64,000 bases of DNA from a virus. The stretch is taken from positions 1-64,000 of IMG/VR virus record IMGVR_UViG_3300032116_000123; one strand, given 5' to 3'. Made by a program: the position numbers and the translations under genes. The notes under the pieces were generated by a model. It made no database searches, was not told the origin of the DNA, and saw nothing but the letters and a program-made list of their open reading frames with translations. This document shows, in pieces, positions 46,332 through 56,028 of the stretch. Position 1 is the first letter of the stretch. The number at the start of each line of letters is the position of its first letter.

Positions 46332-46522
46332 TATCCATTAACCTTTATTTGATTTGCATGGCCATCTGGACAGTTCCAAGACATAATAAATGTATCTGGG
46401 TCCCAAAAAGCTTCTTCAGCATTTTTATCACATTTAGAACATGGTTTTATTCCAGATATTTTTTCTAAATCTTTTTTATGTAAAATTTCTGGTTTTGTAA
46501 AAAACTCATTAAGACTTGGCAT
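46331..46522 (-). CDS. Zinc-ribbon protein (63 aa)
   Basis: CSKCDKNAEEAFWDPDTFIM then a second Cys and WNCPDGHANQIKVNG. One zinc-ribbon domain. Overlaps recA by 14 nt. May accompany RecA or the polymerase; unproven. Confidence 0.6.
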   Translation of the reverse strand: MPSLNEFFTKPEILHKKDLEKISGIKPCSKCDKNAEEAFWDPDTFIMSWNCPDGHANQIKVNG

Positions 46523-47513
46523 TTATTTCCTCAATTAATTTGTTAGCAACATCTGGATTATCTTTTAAATACTGTACTGCTTTAGCTCGTCCCTGTAATC
46601 TTTCTCCATCTACTGTATACCAAGCTCCGCCTTTTTCTACAAGCCCACACATTTCTGCAACATCTAAAGTTTCTCCTACTTTATCAACTCCTAAAGTTTC
46701 TCCTTGATAATAGAAGTCGTATTGCCCAGATAAATTTGGTGGGGATACTTTGCTGTAATCAACAATCCAATTAACTGGTCTGCCGACTCTTTGCTCAATA
46801 ATTTTATCGCCAACTTTAACGCCAGCCTTGATAGCATTAGCCTCAGCCTCGGAAGACCATAACTTAATAACAGTGGTGGAAAAGAATTTGACTGCCATTC
46901 CTCCCGTAGGTATATGGCTGGCATGCATAGATCCAAATTGGTTTCTTTGTTGGGAGATAAGAACAAGTAATGTATTTTTGTTTGCATAGTTTAACATTTT
47001 GACTGCGTGGGTCATATCCTTTGCTTCAGCGCCTATTTGTTTTGTATCTTGTAAATCTTTTAATTCATTTCCATCTTTTTCAAAATAAATAGCTGGCAAT
47101 AATGCAGAGATAGAGTCTACAACAATTAAATCAACATCTGCTTCCATTAATTTAGTTGCGACATCTACCATATCATTAACTGTTTTTGCTGGCGAATAAA
47201 TTAATTTTTCTGAATCTACACCAAGTTGTTCTGCCCATGCTGGATCGTAAGATGCTTCAGCATCTATCCATGCACATACTTTTCCTTCTTTTTGTGCCAT
47301 GCCTATCATTTGTAAACAAAAAGAAGATTTTCCAGCAGACTTATTGCCCCATACTAAAACTTGACGACCATATGGAAGTCCTCCACGCAACGCCATATTT
47401 AATCCAATACTTGGAGTAACTTGTTTTTTTACCTGAACACTTTGAGCTGACTGAACTCTATCTCTAGTTTTTGGATCTAGTTTAGATAATATTTCATTTA
47501 TTTCAATTGTCAT
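46509..47513 (-). CDS. recA: RecA-type recombinase
   Basis: 334 residues: Walker A GNKSAGKSSFC (56-66), Walker B DLIVVDSISALLP, and the L2-type SQQRNQFGSMHASHIPTGGM region that binds DNA. Slightly shorter than bacterial RecA (350). Works with the ssDNA-binding protein and Cas4-like nuclease in phage recombination-dependent replication. Confidence 0.93.
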   Translation of the reverse strand: MTIEINEILSKLDPKTRDRVQSAQSVQVKKQVTPSIGLNMALRGGLPYGRQVLVWGNKSAGKSSFCLQMIGMAQKEGKVCAWIDAEASYDPAWAEQLGVDSEKLIYSPAKTVNDMVDVATKLMEADVDLIVVDSISALLPAIYFEKDGNELKDLQDTKQIGAEAKDMTHAVKMLNYANKNTLLVLISQQRNQFGSMHASHIPTGGMAVKFFSTTVIKLWSSEAEANAIKAGVKVGDKIIEQRVGRPVNWIVDYSKVSPPNLSGQYDFYYQGETLGVDKVGETLDVAEMCGLVEKGGAWYTVDGERLQGRAKAVQYLKDNPDVANKLIEEINAKS

Positions 47514-47518
47514 TTAAA

Positions 47519-47848
47519 CTACTTTCTATAATATGGGCTATTGTAATCTATATATCCTACTTCTAAATTTCCTCTTGTACATTGAAATCCTATAGAATTT
47601 GTTGGTCTGTATCCGTCGTCTTCGTACATTAATTCAAAACCAAATTCATTTAAATCTTTATCGTAAGTAACGCACATAGCACTTCCATTTTTAGTAATAA
47701 AATCATTTGGCCAAGATTGTTCATTTAGTAATTCTTTAAAAATATCTGCTGGTACCGATACTTTGCCTTGATGTTTTAATATTGCTACAAAAGCTGTTGT
47801 TGCTCGTAAATTATTAAATATTGTTTCAAGGTCTTTTTGATTCATCAT
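47519..47848 (-). CDS. Small alpha/beta protein, paralogue a
   Basis: 109 residues: ATTAFVAILKHQGKVSVPAD, later GSAMCVTYDKDLNEFGFELM. Shares NxLxATxxxVAIL..GKxSVPxDxF with the 48.2 kb protein, so the two are paralogues separated by the MazG-like gene. Function unknown. Confidence 0.6.
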   Translation of the reverse strand: MMNQKDLETIFNNLRATTAFVAILKHQGKVSVPADIFKELLNEQSWPNDFITKNGSAMCVTYDKDLNEFGFELMYEDDGYRPTNSIGFQCTRGNLEVGYIDYNSPYYRK

Positions 47849-47860
47849 ACGATTATACCA

Positions 47861-48202
47861 TTAAAATAAATTTCCGTGAAGTCTTGGTCTACTTTTATTT
47901 ATATTAATTTTTTTATCCATAACTTCATCTAAGCTATGAACAATATCATTTTCATTTCTCATAGCAGCATATATATCTAATAAACGAATAATTATATCGG
48001 CCATTTCTTCAACAATATGCTCACTACCTTTTGATTTTCTTATTGCTTCTAAGACTTCAGTTACTTCAGAATGTACCAATGCCAACTTGTTTCCAATTTT
48101 GTCATAGTTATATTCACCGTCCCAAAATCCTTTTTCTATAGCTGTTTCATGAAGAATTGCAGATAAGGCATCTAAACCATAATCAGTTATTAAATTATTC
48201 AT
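47861..48202 (-). CDS. MazG-like nucleotide pyrophosphohydrolase
   Basis: About 113 residues from the ATG at 48202 (upstream overlap reduced). Helical bundle with GNKLALVHSEVTEVLEAIRK and HIVEEMADIIIRLLD, the E-x-x-E...E-x-x-D metal site of all-alpha NTP pyrophosphohydrolases. May hydrolyse (p)ppGpp-like or aberrant nucleotides, as cyanophage MazGs. Confidence 0.8.
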   Translation of the reverse strand: MNNLITDYGLDALSAILHETAIEKGFWDGEYNYDKIGNKLALVHSEVTEVLEAIRKSKGSEHIVEEMADIIIRLLDIYAAMRNENDIVHSLDEVMDKKININKSRPRLHGNLF

Positions 48203-48434
48203 TTGTATTTGATTCAACATTCTTATCAATATTTTGTTGTTCAATTTTATCCTTTAGTTCAAAAACAAACGAGGCTATATCCTCGTTATATTCAACACTT
48301 AAATTTTTATCTTCATTAGAGGCATTTAAAAATACATCTAGCGGAACAGATATCTTTTTTTGTGAATCTAAAATTGCTACTAAAATATTAGTAGCATTCA
48401 TTGCTTGATATATCTCTGCAGGAGTTTTGCTCAT
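48195..48434 (-). CDS. Small alpha/beta protein, paralogue b
   Basis: 79 residues: AMNATNILVAILDSQKKISV PLDVFLN, echoing paralogue a, then an acidic tail. Overlaps the DnaE gene by 4 nt, so translated with it. Function unknown. Confidence 0.6.
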   Translation of the reverse strand: MSKTPAEIYQAMNATNILVAILDSQKKISVPLDVFLNASNEDKNLSVEYNEDIASFVFELKDKIEQQNIDKNVESNTNE

Positions 48435-51400
48435 TTTACTTCCTTTATCATTAAGGTTCCATCATCTAATTTAGACAGAACAGGTTTACATTTCATTCCC
48501 TCACGCATTTTTGCTAATACTTGTGGATACATAGATGGGAATGCAATAGCTCTTGTTAATTCTTTATTTTTATTTGTCATAACAATATGTGCCATCGTTT
48601 TTCCAGCTTTTGTTTTATATGGATTAAAATTAATTACCATCATTTCATTATCTTCCATATCGTATTCTTTTCTATACAAATAATCTACAAATAAGTCTGA
48701 GCCGTTTGGATCGATATCGTTTATTTTAATATACCTAGCAATACGATTATCTCCTACAAGAATAAAGTACATCTGTCCAGTTTCAATTTGAGTTTGTTCA
48801 TGATGGAATAAACCAATTGATCCTGTTTCATCTACTAATTCTACTCTGGCCCAACCAGTACCACGTTTAATACTTTTTACCATCCCAAACATTGGAAAGG
48901 ATCCAAGATCATCAAAATCTTCTATTGGCCTTGCCTGTGCTTTAATTCGTGGAGGCAAATCTGTATTAAAAGTCGGTATTCCTAAATATTCGTAATAATT
49001 TTCTTTTTCTTTGTTATTACGCTGATTATCCGTAAAAGCAGCCCCACCAATGTTATTAAGAGCAGTAATAGCCCTGCTGTTAATACCGCTGCCTTTGGCA
49101 GAGGCTTTTTTAATGAAATCTGCATACGATTCATACGGTCTCTTTTCTATAATTTTATTTGCAATACTATCAGATATAAATTTAATTTCAGCTAATCCAA
49201 ATTGAATTGCATCATTTTTTAAAGAAAAATAAACTTCTGATTCATTGATGTGTGGCAATAATATTTTTAAGTTTAATCTTTTTGCTTCAATTAAATATTC
49301 TGTCCTAGCATCTTTATCATTTTCATTTTTAAGTACTGAAAACATGAACTCAAGAGGGTAATACTTTTTAAGCCAAGCAGTATAATAAGAAAGCATAGAA
49401 TAAGCAACGGCATGACTACGGTTAAAAGAATAACCTGCGTGAGCTTCGAAATCATGCCATAGGGATTCGGCTTTTTTCTTAGAAATGTGTTTTGAAGCCC
49501 CATCAATAAATTTATCCTTGAACTGGTCGAATTCTTTTGCATCCTTTTTCTTTCCTATGATCTTACGAACTTTATCAGCCTCAGACCAAGTCATCCCTCC
49601 TAAATAAACGCAAGCTTGCATAACTTGCTCTTGATATATGATAACACCATATGTATTTTCAGTAAAAGGTTTCATAATTTCATGAACGTATTCTACATCT
49701 TCAAATCCATGTTTTCTATTAATATATGAAGCACCTACCGTGTTCATGGCACCTGGACGCACTAAAGCATTTGAAGCAGCAAGATCTTCAAATTTATCTA
49801 CACCCATTTTAATTAATAAATTTGTATACGGAGTAGCTTCAGCTTGGAATACACCTTTTGTATATCCATCACTTAATACTCTATATACCTCTGCATCATC
49901 TAAAGATAAATCAGAAAGAATAATATCTTTATTGTATCTTTCTTTAATTGATTTTAATGTATCTGAGATAACTGATAATGTTTTTAAGCCTAATGCATCT
50001 AATTTAATTAAACCAATATCTGCTACGGTGTCCATATCATAAGCTACTACTGGTATTCTGCCAGAAACTTTATCTTGTGCGTCTTCTCTAGATTCAATTG
50101 GTGCATATTTTCTTAAATCATCTTTAGCAACAACAACTCCTGCAGCATGTACTCCAACTGATCTAATTTTTCCACGTAATCTTTCAGCAAGCCATACCAC
50201 TTCTGGATATTTAGATCTAAATTCTTTTGTGTTAGGAGATTCCATAAAATCTTCAAATGTATCAATTGACTTCATTGCACGATTTACGTCTTGTAGTGGA
50301 ACCATAAATACACGAGCAGCATCTCTAATAACGCCTTTATCTTTAAAATATGTGTATGTTGAAATAGATGCTACATGCTTAAATTTCTTTTTAAGATAAT
50401 CTTTAACCTCTTTGCGACGACGATCCTCAAAGTCTGTATCTATATCTGGGAAGTCATTACGCTCAGGATTAATAAATCGGAAAAACAATAAGTCATATTC
50501 AATTGGGTCTACATCTGTAATTCCTAGGGCATAACATACTAATGAACCAGCAGCAGAGCCACGACCAGGACCAACCATAATATTATTTTCTTTAGCCCAA
50601 TTAATCATGTCTGCTACTACTAGGAAATATGAGGCAAAACTTTTATCTTTAATAATTTCTAATTCTTCTATCAATCTTTGCTCATATATGTCATTTCCTA
50701 GCCATGATGAGGTCAGATGTAGGCTTTCTAAGCCTTTAAAGGCCATCTCAGCCAGTTTCTGATCTGCATCCGTCTTGGGTACTGGGAGGAGGTCTAGACC
50801 ACTATTAAAATCGTATTCTTCAATTTTATTAGCAATTTCTATTGTATTATCAAAAATATCTGATCGATTTATCCCAACTTTATTAAAATCTTCTTCTATT
50901 TCTTTTCTAGACTGAATCCAGAGATTTTGTTCTTGAAATGATATTTTCCTATTTGGGTATAAATAATTAAACCTATCCATCATATTACTTATATTTCTAG
51001 ACATCTCAAAATCTGATTCTTTATCTGATTTTGGAGATGTAGATAGAATTAACATAGCTTCAACTAAAACCTTGTCTTCTTTTTTAGCAAAATGAGAATC
51101 TGATGTTGCAACTGGTTTGATGTCTAGTTCTTTTGCAAACTCTAATAATTTATTATTTATTTCTTGTGGGTTGTGAGATTGAACCTCAATGTAAAAATCT
51201 TCGCCAAAAGTTTGTTTAAAATCTTTGAGTATAAGTTTTGCTTCTGAGAACTCCTGCCGTTCAATGCATTTACTAATAAGACCATTAAGACATCCACTAA
51301 GTACAATAATACCTTCCGCATATTCTTTTAATACCTCTCTATCAATACGTGGTTTATGATAAAATCCTTCGTTCCAAGCAATTTCTTGTAAAATATTTAT

Positions 51401-51712
51401 ATTTTCTAAACCTTTCATATTTTTGGCTAAAAGGATAATATGGTTATATGCCTGAATACTTTTATCTGTTTTAGATGATCTATCAAACCTATCTGTTGGT
51501 GATATGTATGCCTCTACACCTAATATTGGCTTAATTCCAATTTCTTTACATGCTAATTGCATTTCTCTATGAGAAGATAATGTTCCATGATCTGTAATAG
51601 CAATTGCTGTATGTCCATTATTTTTTGCAGCTTCTGCTAGAGCTTTGGGTGAATTTAATCCATCCATTAAGCTGTAATAGCTATGGACATGTAGGTGAGC
51701 AAAATTTGTCAT
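48431..51712 (-). CDS. dnaE: DNA polymerase III alpha (DnaE-type)
   Basis: A 1093-residue family C polymerase. PHP domain: HLHVHSYYSLMDGLNSPKAL; palm with GPGRGSAAGSLVCYALGITD and FPDIDTDFEDRR (catalytic Asp near 417-421); the HhH and OB regions follow. Phage family C polymerases are usually this length. Encodes its own replicase with helicase and primase nearby, so replication is probably host-independent for the catalytic core; no clamp loader is seen in this window. Confidence 0.93.
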   Translation of the reverse strand: MTNFAHLHVHSYYSLMDGLNSPKALAEAAKNNGHTAIAITDHGTLSSHREMQLACKEIGIKPILGVEAYISPTDRFDRSSKTDKSIQAYNHIILLAKNMKGLENINILQEIAWNEGFYHKPRIDREVLKEYAEGIIVLSGCLNGLISKCIERQEFSEAKLILKDFKQTFGEDFYIEVQSHNPQEINNKLLEFAKELDIKPVATSDSHFAKKEDKVLVEAMLILSTSPKSDKESDFEMSRNISNMMDRFNYLYPNRKISFQEQNLWIQSRKEIEEDFNKVGINRSDIFDNTIEIANKIEEYDFNSGLDLLPVPKTDADQKLAEMAFKGLESLHLTSSWLGNDIYEQRLIEELEIIKDKSFASYFLVVADMINWAKENNIMVGPGRGSAAGSLVCYALGITDVDPIEYDLLFFRFINPERNDFPDIDTDFEDRRRKEVKDYLKKKFKHVASISTYTYFKDKGVIRDAARVFMVPLQDVNRAMKSIDTFEDFMESPNTKEFRSKYPEVVWLAERLRGKIRSVGVHAAGVVVAKDDLRKYAPIESREDAQDKVSGRIPVVAYDMDTVADIGLIKLDALGLKTLSVISDTLKSIKERYNKDIILSDLSLDDAEVYRVLSDGYTKGVFQAEATPYTNLLIKMGVDKFEDLAASNALVRPGAMNTVGASYINRKHGFEDVEYVHEIMKPFTENTYGVIIYQEQVMQACVYLGGMTWSEADKVRKIIGKKKDAKEFDQFKDKFIDGASKHISKKKAESLWHDFEAHAGYSFNRSHAVAYSMLSYYTAWLKKYYPLEFMFSVLKNENDKDARTEYLIEAKRLNLKILLPHINESEVYFSLKNDAIQFGLAEIKFISDSIANKIIEKRPYESYADFIKKASAKGSGINSRAITALNNIGGAAFTDNQRNNKEKENYYEYLGIPTFNTDLPPRIKAQARPIEDFDDLGSFPMFGMVKSIKRGTGWARVELVDETGSIGLFHHEQTQIETGQMYFILVGDNRIARYIKINDIDPNGSDLFVDYLYRKEYDMEDNEMMVINFNPYKTKAGKTMAHIVMTNKNKELTRAIAFPSMYPQVLAKMREGMKCKPVLSKLDDGTLMIKEVK

Positions 51713-51733
51713 AAAAGCATTCTACTAAATAAT

Positions 51734-51761
51734 ATAGGGGCTGACAATAGCCAGCCCCTAT
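51734..51761 (-). terminator. Terminator between SSB and dnaE genes
   Basis: ATAGGGGCTG (51734-51743) pairs with CAGCCCCTAT (51752-51761), 10 bp perfect. On the minus strand ATTATTT follows. It would end the transcript of the ssDNA-binding protein. Confidence 0.75.
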
Positions 51762-51770
51762 TTATTTAAT

Positions 51771-52436
51771 TTACCACTCTACGCTACCTGTTGCGTTTGA
51801 TGGCTCTTCTCCGCCTTCACCATTAAAGAAGGCTTCTTGCTCTGTATAGGGTAGGTCACGAACTGCAACCTTTTCCAATTCGTACAGTTCCAATCCAGAT
51901 GAATCAAATGGTGTTTCATCTTTAGCAAGAGGGATTGCTGTATAACTGGTATCTGTTTTTGTGCCTGTACGCTTAATGCGCCACATTAAATTTGAAATGC
52001 TACCCATTTCGCCAGCATATTCAATTAATGTAGGAGTAATAGTCTTTCCACTACTACCCTGAGACAAGATGGCAACATATGGCTCTTCTTTGCCATCATC
52101 TACAAGGACATTGATATAAAGACGGGAACGGCCTTTCCATCCTGCCTTGTAATCCTTACGATGCTGCTCACATCCCCAACATTTTCCTTGGTCATCAATT
52201 GTACATAAAGCTTTACGCTTATAGTCTTTAGGATTTGTATGCTCAACAGCAATAAAACCTAAACTATTTTTTTCATTATAATGTGGAGAGTCAGGATCTA
52301 ATTCCTGTAAAAATCTAATTTTAACACTTTCTGAGTCATCTAATTTAACCCAACGAGCTTTACTGCCGTCTCCGCTAGATGATTGCGGTTTATCCATTAC
52401 TTTATTTAAATCTTTTAGTCCTTTTACAAGACCCAT
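51771..52436 (-). CDS. gp32-like ssDNA-binding protein
   Basis: 221 residues: N-terminal LGLVK.. helix, then an OB-type core with a zinc site CTIDDQGKCWGCEQH (C78, C86, C89, H92) and C-terminal acidic tail (YTEQEAFFNGEGGEEPSN). Zinc in the OB fold and the acidic tail match T4 gp32-like actinophage proteins. Coats ssDNA for polymerase, helicase and RecA. GGAAGCAAA before the start. TATAAT at 52490-52485 may be its promoter. Confidence 0.8.
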   Translation of the reverse strand: MGLVKGLKDLNKVMDKPQSSSGDGSKARWVKLDDSESVKIRFLQELDPDSPHYNEKNSLGFIAVEHTNPKDYKRKALCTIDDQGKCWGCEQHRKDYKAGWKGRSRLYINVLVDDGKEEPYVAILSQGSSGKTITPTLIEYAGEMGSISNLMWRIKRTGTKTDTSYTAIPLAKDETPFDSSGLELYELEKVAVRDLPYTEQEAFFNGEGGEEPSNATGSVEW

Positions 52437-52490
52437 TTTGCTTCCTCTTTCTGTAGTTGATAGTATAGATCTATCTGTCTTTTTATTATA

Positions 52491-53489
52491 TCATAAATTC
52501 CAAGATTTGTATTCAATATCAGAAACTGCATTTTTAATACATATTTTTATTTCTTCTTCTGACATATCTCCTGCATCTTTTGCATCATGTGGATATATCT
52601 TACCATAAGAATAAGAAGCCCACAAGATGTCTTTATTCTTTAATTTATTAGATATTGATATTCCTAATTCTCTGCCAGCTTGATCTGCGTCTGTCATGAT
52701 AATAATTTTGTTAAAATATCTATTTAATAAATTAATATTATCTGTAGATATGTGTCCACCTAGTGTGGCTACCACATTTGGAAATCCAGATTGATGTATT
52801 CTAATAGCATCAAAACTTGATTCTACAATTATTACATGGTCACCTATTTTTTTAGCACGATGTATGTTAAATAATGTTTTGTTCTTTGGCAAGTTTGTGC
52901 TATTCTTAAATTTCTTTTCTGATATTGATCTGCCAACTAGTCCTACTGGAATTCCGTCTGGGCTATGCACTGGGACAATAGCCATGCCTTGAGATTCAGA
53001 ATATCCTAATTTAAAATATGTTATAGATTCTTGATTTATTCCACGAGACTCAAAGTAATCTCTAGCTAATTTATTAAATGTTAATTCCATATATAATTCA
53101 TCTAATTTTTTTTGATCAAATTCAATAAACTCAGGCTTATCTTCTAATACTGAATTTAAGGTTTCATCAAAATTATCTAAAGCCTGTGCTTCCTTTGCTG
53201 CAACCAGCCTTATAGATTCAAAATCATTTTTACCAGTAATTTTTTTAACTAGCTGAATTATGTTACCAGTTTCACCGCATGAAGGGTTAAAACAGAGCCA
53301 TGCTCCATTATCTTCGCTAATATAAAAACTTGGACTATGAGTATTATTATGAAATGGACAATATATAACTAAATTATTATTAGATTCACTAATAATTCTT
53401 AATCCTATTTCTTTAACTACTGATTTTATATGGTTTGGCGCATATTGCGTGGAATTAACTTGCCTTGTGTTATTCCCTCTGATTCCCAT
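52491..53489 (-). CDS. dnaG: DnaG-type primase
   Basis: About 332 residues from the ATG at 53489 (GGAAGGC before it; the frame opens 51 nt earlier). CHC2 zinc: IYCPFHNNTHSPSFYI and WLCFNPSCGETGN; Toprim: HVIIVESSFDAIRI then IIIMTDADQAGREL. Lacks the C-terminal helicase-binding domain of bacterial DnaG, as small phage primases do. Overlaps the preceding gene. Confidence 0.88.
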   Translation of the reverse strand: MGIRGNNTRQVNSTQYAPNHIKSVVKEIGLRIISESNNNLVIYCPFHNNTHSPSFYISEDNGAWLCFNPSCGETGNIIQLVKKITGKNDFESIRLVAAKEAQALDNFDETLNSVLEDKPEFIEFDQKKLDELYMELTFNKLARDYFESRGINQESITYFKLGYSESQGMAIVPVHSPDGIPVGLVGRSISEKKFKNSTNLPKNKTLFNIHRAKKIGDHVIIVESSFDAIRIHQSGFPNVVATLGGHISTDNINLLNRYFNKIIIMTDADQAGRELGISISNKLKNKDILWASYSYGKIYPHDAKDAGDMSEEEIKICIKNAVSDIEYKSWNL

Positions 53490-53719
53490 GCCTTCCGCCT
53501 TCCTGTATGTATTCCATAAATAGTCATTAAGAACTTCCATGTCTCACCAGTAAATTCTACTGAAAATGCGGTGTCTATGTCAAGTACTCTAGAATATCCT
53601 TTGTCTCTCATTTGATGAACTAACATATTTTCATATTGATTTTTGAGTCTAATAATATCTGAATCGTCTCTAAACTCTACATCAATTTGAAATCTTTTAA
53701 TTTGGCTGTGGTGGTACAT
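53426..53719 (-). CDS. Conserved replication-cluster protein (97 aa)
   Basis: MYHHSQIKRFQIDVEFRDDS, then TWKFLMTIYGIHTGRRKAWE. Located between primase and helicase, with overlaps on both sides; 64 nt of its end lie inside the primase gene. Could be a replisome adaptor. No domain recognised. Confidence 0.6.
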   Translation of the reverse strand: MYHHSQIKRFQIDVEFRDDSDIIRLKNQYENMLVHQMRDKGYSRVLDIDTAFSVEFTGETWKFLMTIYGIHTGRRKAWESEGITQGKLIPRNMRQTI

Positions 53720-54935
53720 AATCGTATAACTCTTTAATAATACCTCTATTGATATCCCAATCTAAATGGAAGTCAAAATCATGACCATGTCTATTTTTCC
53801 TAGAAACAACTTCAATAAGATTTGTTTGAGGATATCTATGAATAGCCATAGCCATATCAGCATCATATTCAATAGCTTTAGACCATGCAACCTGAGACAT
53901 CATTGGTGGATTTTCTTGATCTGAGATATCGTCTGCTGTAGCAGCAGTAATATCAATAACTGGTATGTTGTTTGTTACAGCAAGTAATTTAAACTCACGA
54001 GATATATTTCTATTTCTTTCTACTTCAGAATTACTTCTTTTATTATCATTAAATAATTGGTGATAATCTAAAATAACAAGGTCTGGTTTGTGCTGATCTA
54101 TTTTACCTTGTACTGTTGCTGGAGTTACATCTCCTGCGCCTTCATTTGAAACAAGAATAAATCCATTTTTATTTTCAAACTTTTTATTACCCCATGATCT
54201 AAAATCATCTATATTAATGTCACCTTTTGATAAATCTGATGCCTTAAACAAACCTGAGCCAAGCATTGTATAAATACGATCACGCATATTTTCTGGCGAC
54301 ATTTCTAGAGAAATAATCATTGGTTTAAATCCTTGCTCCCAAGCTTTACATGCAAGATATGAAGTAAACCATGTTTTACCTTTTCCTGGCCAACCAATTG
54401 CAACAATTAAATGTCCTGGAGCCATTCCTGTAGGATATGCTTTATCAATTGCTTCAAATCCAGTTTTTATTCCTGGACTTCCGCCCATTGCGGAAGATCT
54501 ATCTTTTACAGACATAAAATGTCTTTCTGCTGCTTCTAGGTCTGTAACATCTAAGTCTCTTACATTATTAGTAAACCTAGCAAGTCCAGCAAGTTTACTT
54601 TGCATATCTGCTAATACTCTAGAGGCTGCATCTTCTTTTAATGCAGATCCACCTTGAAGAATAATACTTTTTAATCGTGCAGATAAATATTCATTTTTTA
54701 ATTTGTCTAGGTAATATCCAGTTTCTGCCTTTACGTTTAAGTCTGGTTCGAAATCTTTAAATTTTTCTTGAAGCACACCAGTTTCAGGAACTGCTTTAAA
54801 TTTATAATAATATGATTTAAGACCTTCCCAAATATCCCTATGAGATGTAAATAAGTCATCAACATTATCTGCTAATAGGGTGCTTATATCTTTATTTTTA
54901 CATACAGCAGATATTAATGTAGCTTCTGTATTCAC
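53697..54935 (-). CDS. dnaB: DnaB-type replicative helicase
   Basis: 412 residues: N-terminal helical domain (1-130) and RecA-like motor with Walker A GWPGKGKTWF (181-190), PMIISLEMSPENMRDRIYT, Walker B DLVILDYHQLF and CMBH/R-rich C-terminus (SRKNRHGHDFDFHLDW). Unwinds at the fork. Starts 4 nt inside the upstream gene. Confidence 0.92.
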   Translation of the reverse strand: MNTEATLISAVCKNKDISTLLADNVDDLFTSHRDIWEGLKSYYYKFKAVPETGVLQEKFKDFEPDLNVKAETGYYLDKLKNEYLSARLKSIILQGGSALKEDAASRVLADMQSKLAGLARFTNNVRDLDVTDLEAAERHFMSVKDRSSAMGGSPGIKTGFEAIDKAYPTGMAPGHLIVAIGWPGKGKTWFTSYLACKAWEQGFKPMIISLEMSPENMRDRIYTMLGSGLFKASDLSKGDINIDDFRSWGNKKFENKNGFILVSNEGAGDVTPATVQGKIDQHKPDLVILDYHQLFNDNKRSNSEVERNRNISREFKLLAVTNNIPVIDITAATADDISDQENPPMMSQVAWSKAIEYDADMAMAIHRYPQTNLIEVVSRKNRHGHDFDFHLDWDINRGIIKELYDYVPPQPN

Positions 54936-55249
54936 TCTTCTCCCTCTACTAATTTCTTAGTTGCTTCTTGTAATATTTTACGATTTCTTTTATCTTTTTC
55001 AATTTCTTTTTGCATTATATCAATTTTATCAAAATTAAAAAAGAAAAACTGAAGCGGATGTCCATGTTTACCAGTTGTAAAATAATATTGCAATAATTCT
55101 TTAGCACGTTCATACCCTATACTATCAACAACATCTTGCATGGCCCATTTTTCTCTATACTTATTTAAAGAAGGAAGTTTACCATATTTTTCTTTATACA
55201 TATTTTGATACATTGTTAAAAGAATATATGCCTCTTTATTATTTGCCAC
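54932..55249 (-). CDS. Helicase-adjacent helical protein (105 aa)
   Basis: MANNKEAYILLTMYQNMYKE, then a helical basic sequence ending TKKLVEGEE. Directly upstream of the helicase, so a helicase loader is a reasonable guess, but I see no defining motif. Confidence 0.55.
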   Translation of the reverse strand: MANNKEAYILLTMYQNMYKEKYGKLPSLNKYREKWAMQDVVDSIGYERAKELLQYYFTTGKHGHPLQFFFFNFDKIDIMQKEIEKDKRNRKILQEATKKLVEGEE

Positions 55250-55439
55250 GTTTTAACTCTTCTTCTACTTCTTGTGTTTTTTGAATTAGTTTATCTTCTA
55301 CAAATTTATAAACACGTTCTGTTGCTGTATCGACATTTTCTCCAGAACGTACTTCATCCTCTACGCCAATACCTATTTTTATACTTTCATAGTTTCCAAG
55401 ATTTCGAGTAAATGATAGATCAACTTTTACTGTGGTCAT
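55239..55439 (-). CDS. Small acidic protein (66 aa)
   Basis: MTTVKVDLSFTRNLGNYESI, beta strands then a helix (VEDKLIQKTQEVEEELKRGK). Overlaps the following gene by 11 nt. Looks like a small ssDNA-binding or adaptor domain of unknown role. Confidence 0.55.
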   Translation of the reverse strand: MTTVKVDLSFTRNLGNYESIKIGIGVEDEVRSGENVDTATERVYKFVEDKLIQKTQEVEEELKRGK

Positions 55440-55546
55440 TTATGCTCTGCCTTTATATGTCTATTTAATGTGTCATGTCCAAATATTCCCCAGCGCAATT
55501 CAATTTCTTTATTACACATATCACATTTAACTATTCTATTTGACAT
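55436..55546 (-). CDS. C2H2-type zinc-finger peptide (36 aa)
   Basis: CDMC then H24-x5-H30 or H35: KCDMCNKEIELRWGIFGHDT and LNRHIKAEHK, the C-x2-C...H-x-H layout of a classical C2H2 finger, unusual in bacteria and phages. ATGA overlap with the next gene. Whole protein is the finger. Confidence 0.6.
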   Translation of the reverse strand: MSNRIVKCDMCNKEIELRWGIFGHDTLNRHIKAEHK

Positions 55547-56028
55547 TACTCCGCCTTCCATACAGGTACAAATGAACCGTCAACGGTCTTAGTATACAAT
55601 ATCATGTTCTGTTTGAGAAGAGCCTGCAATTGTGTTTTTGATGGAAGGTCTTTAGTATATCCAGCTTCTAATATATATTCATGTAATTTAAGTATATCTG
55701 ATTCACTAAACATAAATTTATACCATTTACTATCTGGATTACTTATTGGATACACCTTCTGTGGCTCTTTAATTTTACCTTGAAGTATATATTCTTCAAT
55801 AGTAACTTTATGTCTTCCTATTATTAATCCCACCTGTTTTATAGTATATGCGTTTTCCATATTTTTTTTAACATCTACATATGAATACAGCACTCTTTTT
55901 TTATCTGTATAGCACCAAGCAATTAACTCGTCTCTTGCTTTTGATAATCTAATTACTTTATGTAATTTATTATTCAAGAAGAAATAGAGAAATTTTTTGC
56001 GTATTCCCGATCTTGTTTTTCTAACCAT
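55546..56028 (-). CDS. MerR/excisionase-like HTH protein
   Basis: 160 residues. AYTIKQVGLIIGRHKVTIEE is a winged-HTH/MerR-like DNA-reading helix with following wing (YPISNPDSKWYKFMFSESDI). Basic N-terminus. May be a replication or transcription regulator. Starts 55 nt inside the preceding zinc-ribbon gene; a later start cannot be excluded. Confidence 0.65.
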   Translation of the reverse strand: MVRKTRSGIRKKFLYFFLNNKLHKVIRLSKARDELIAWCYTDKKRVLYSYVDVKKNMENAYTIKQVGLIIGRHKVTIEEYILQGKIKEPQKVYPISNPDSKWYKFMFSESDILKLHEYILEAGYTKDLPSKTQLQALLKQNMILYTKTVDGSFVPVWKAE

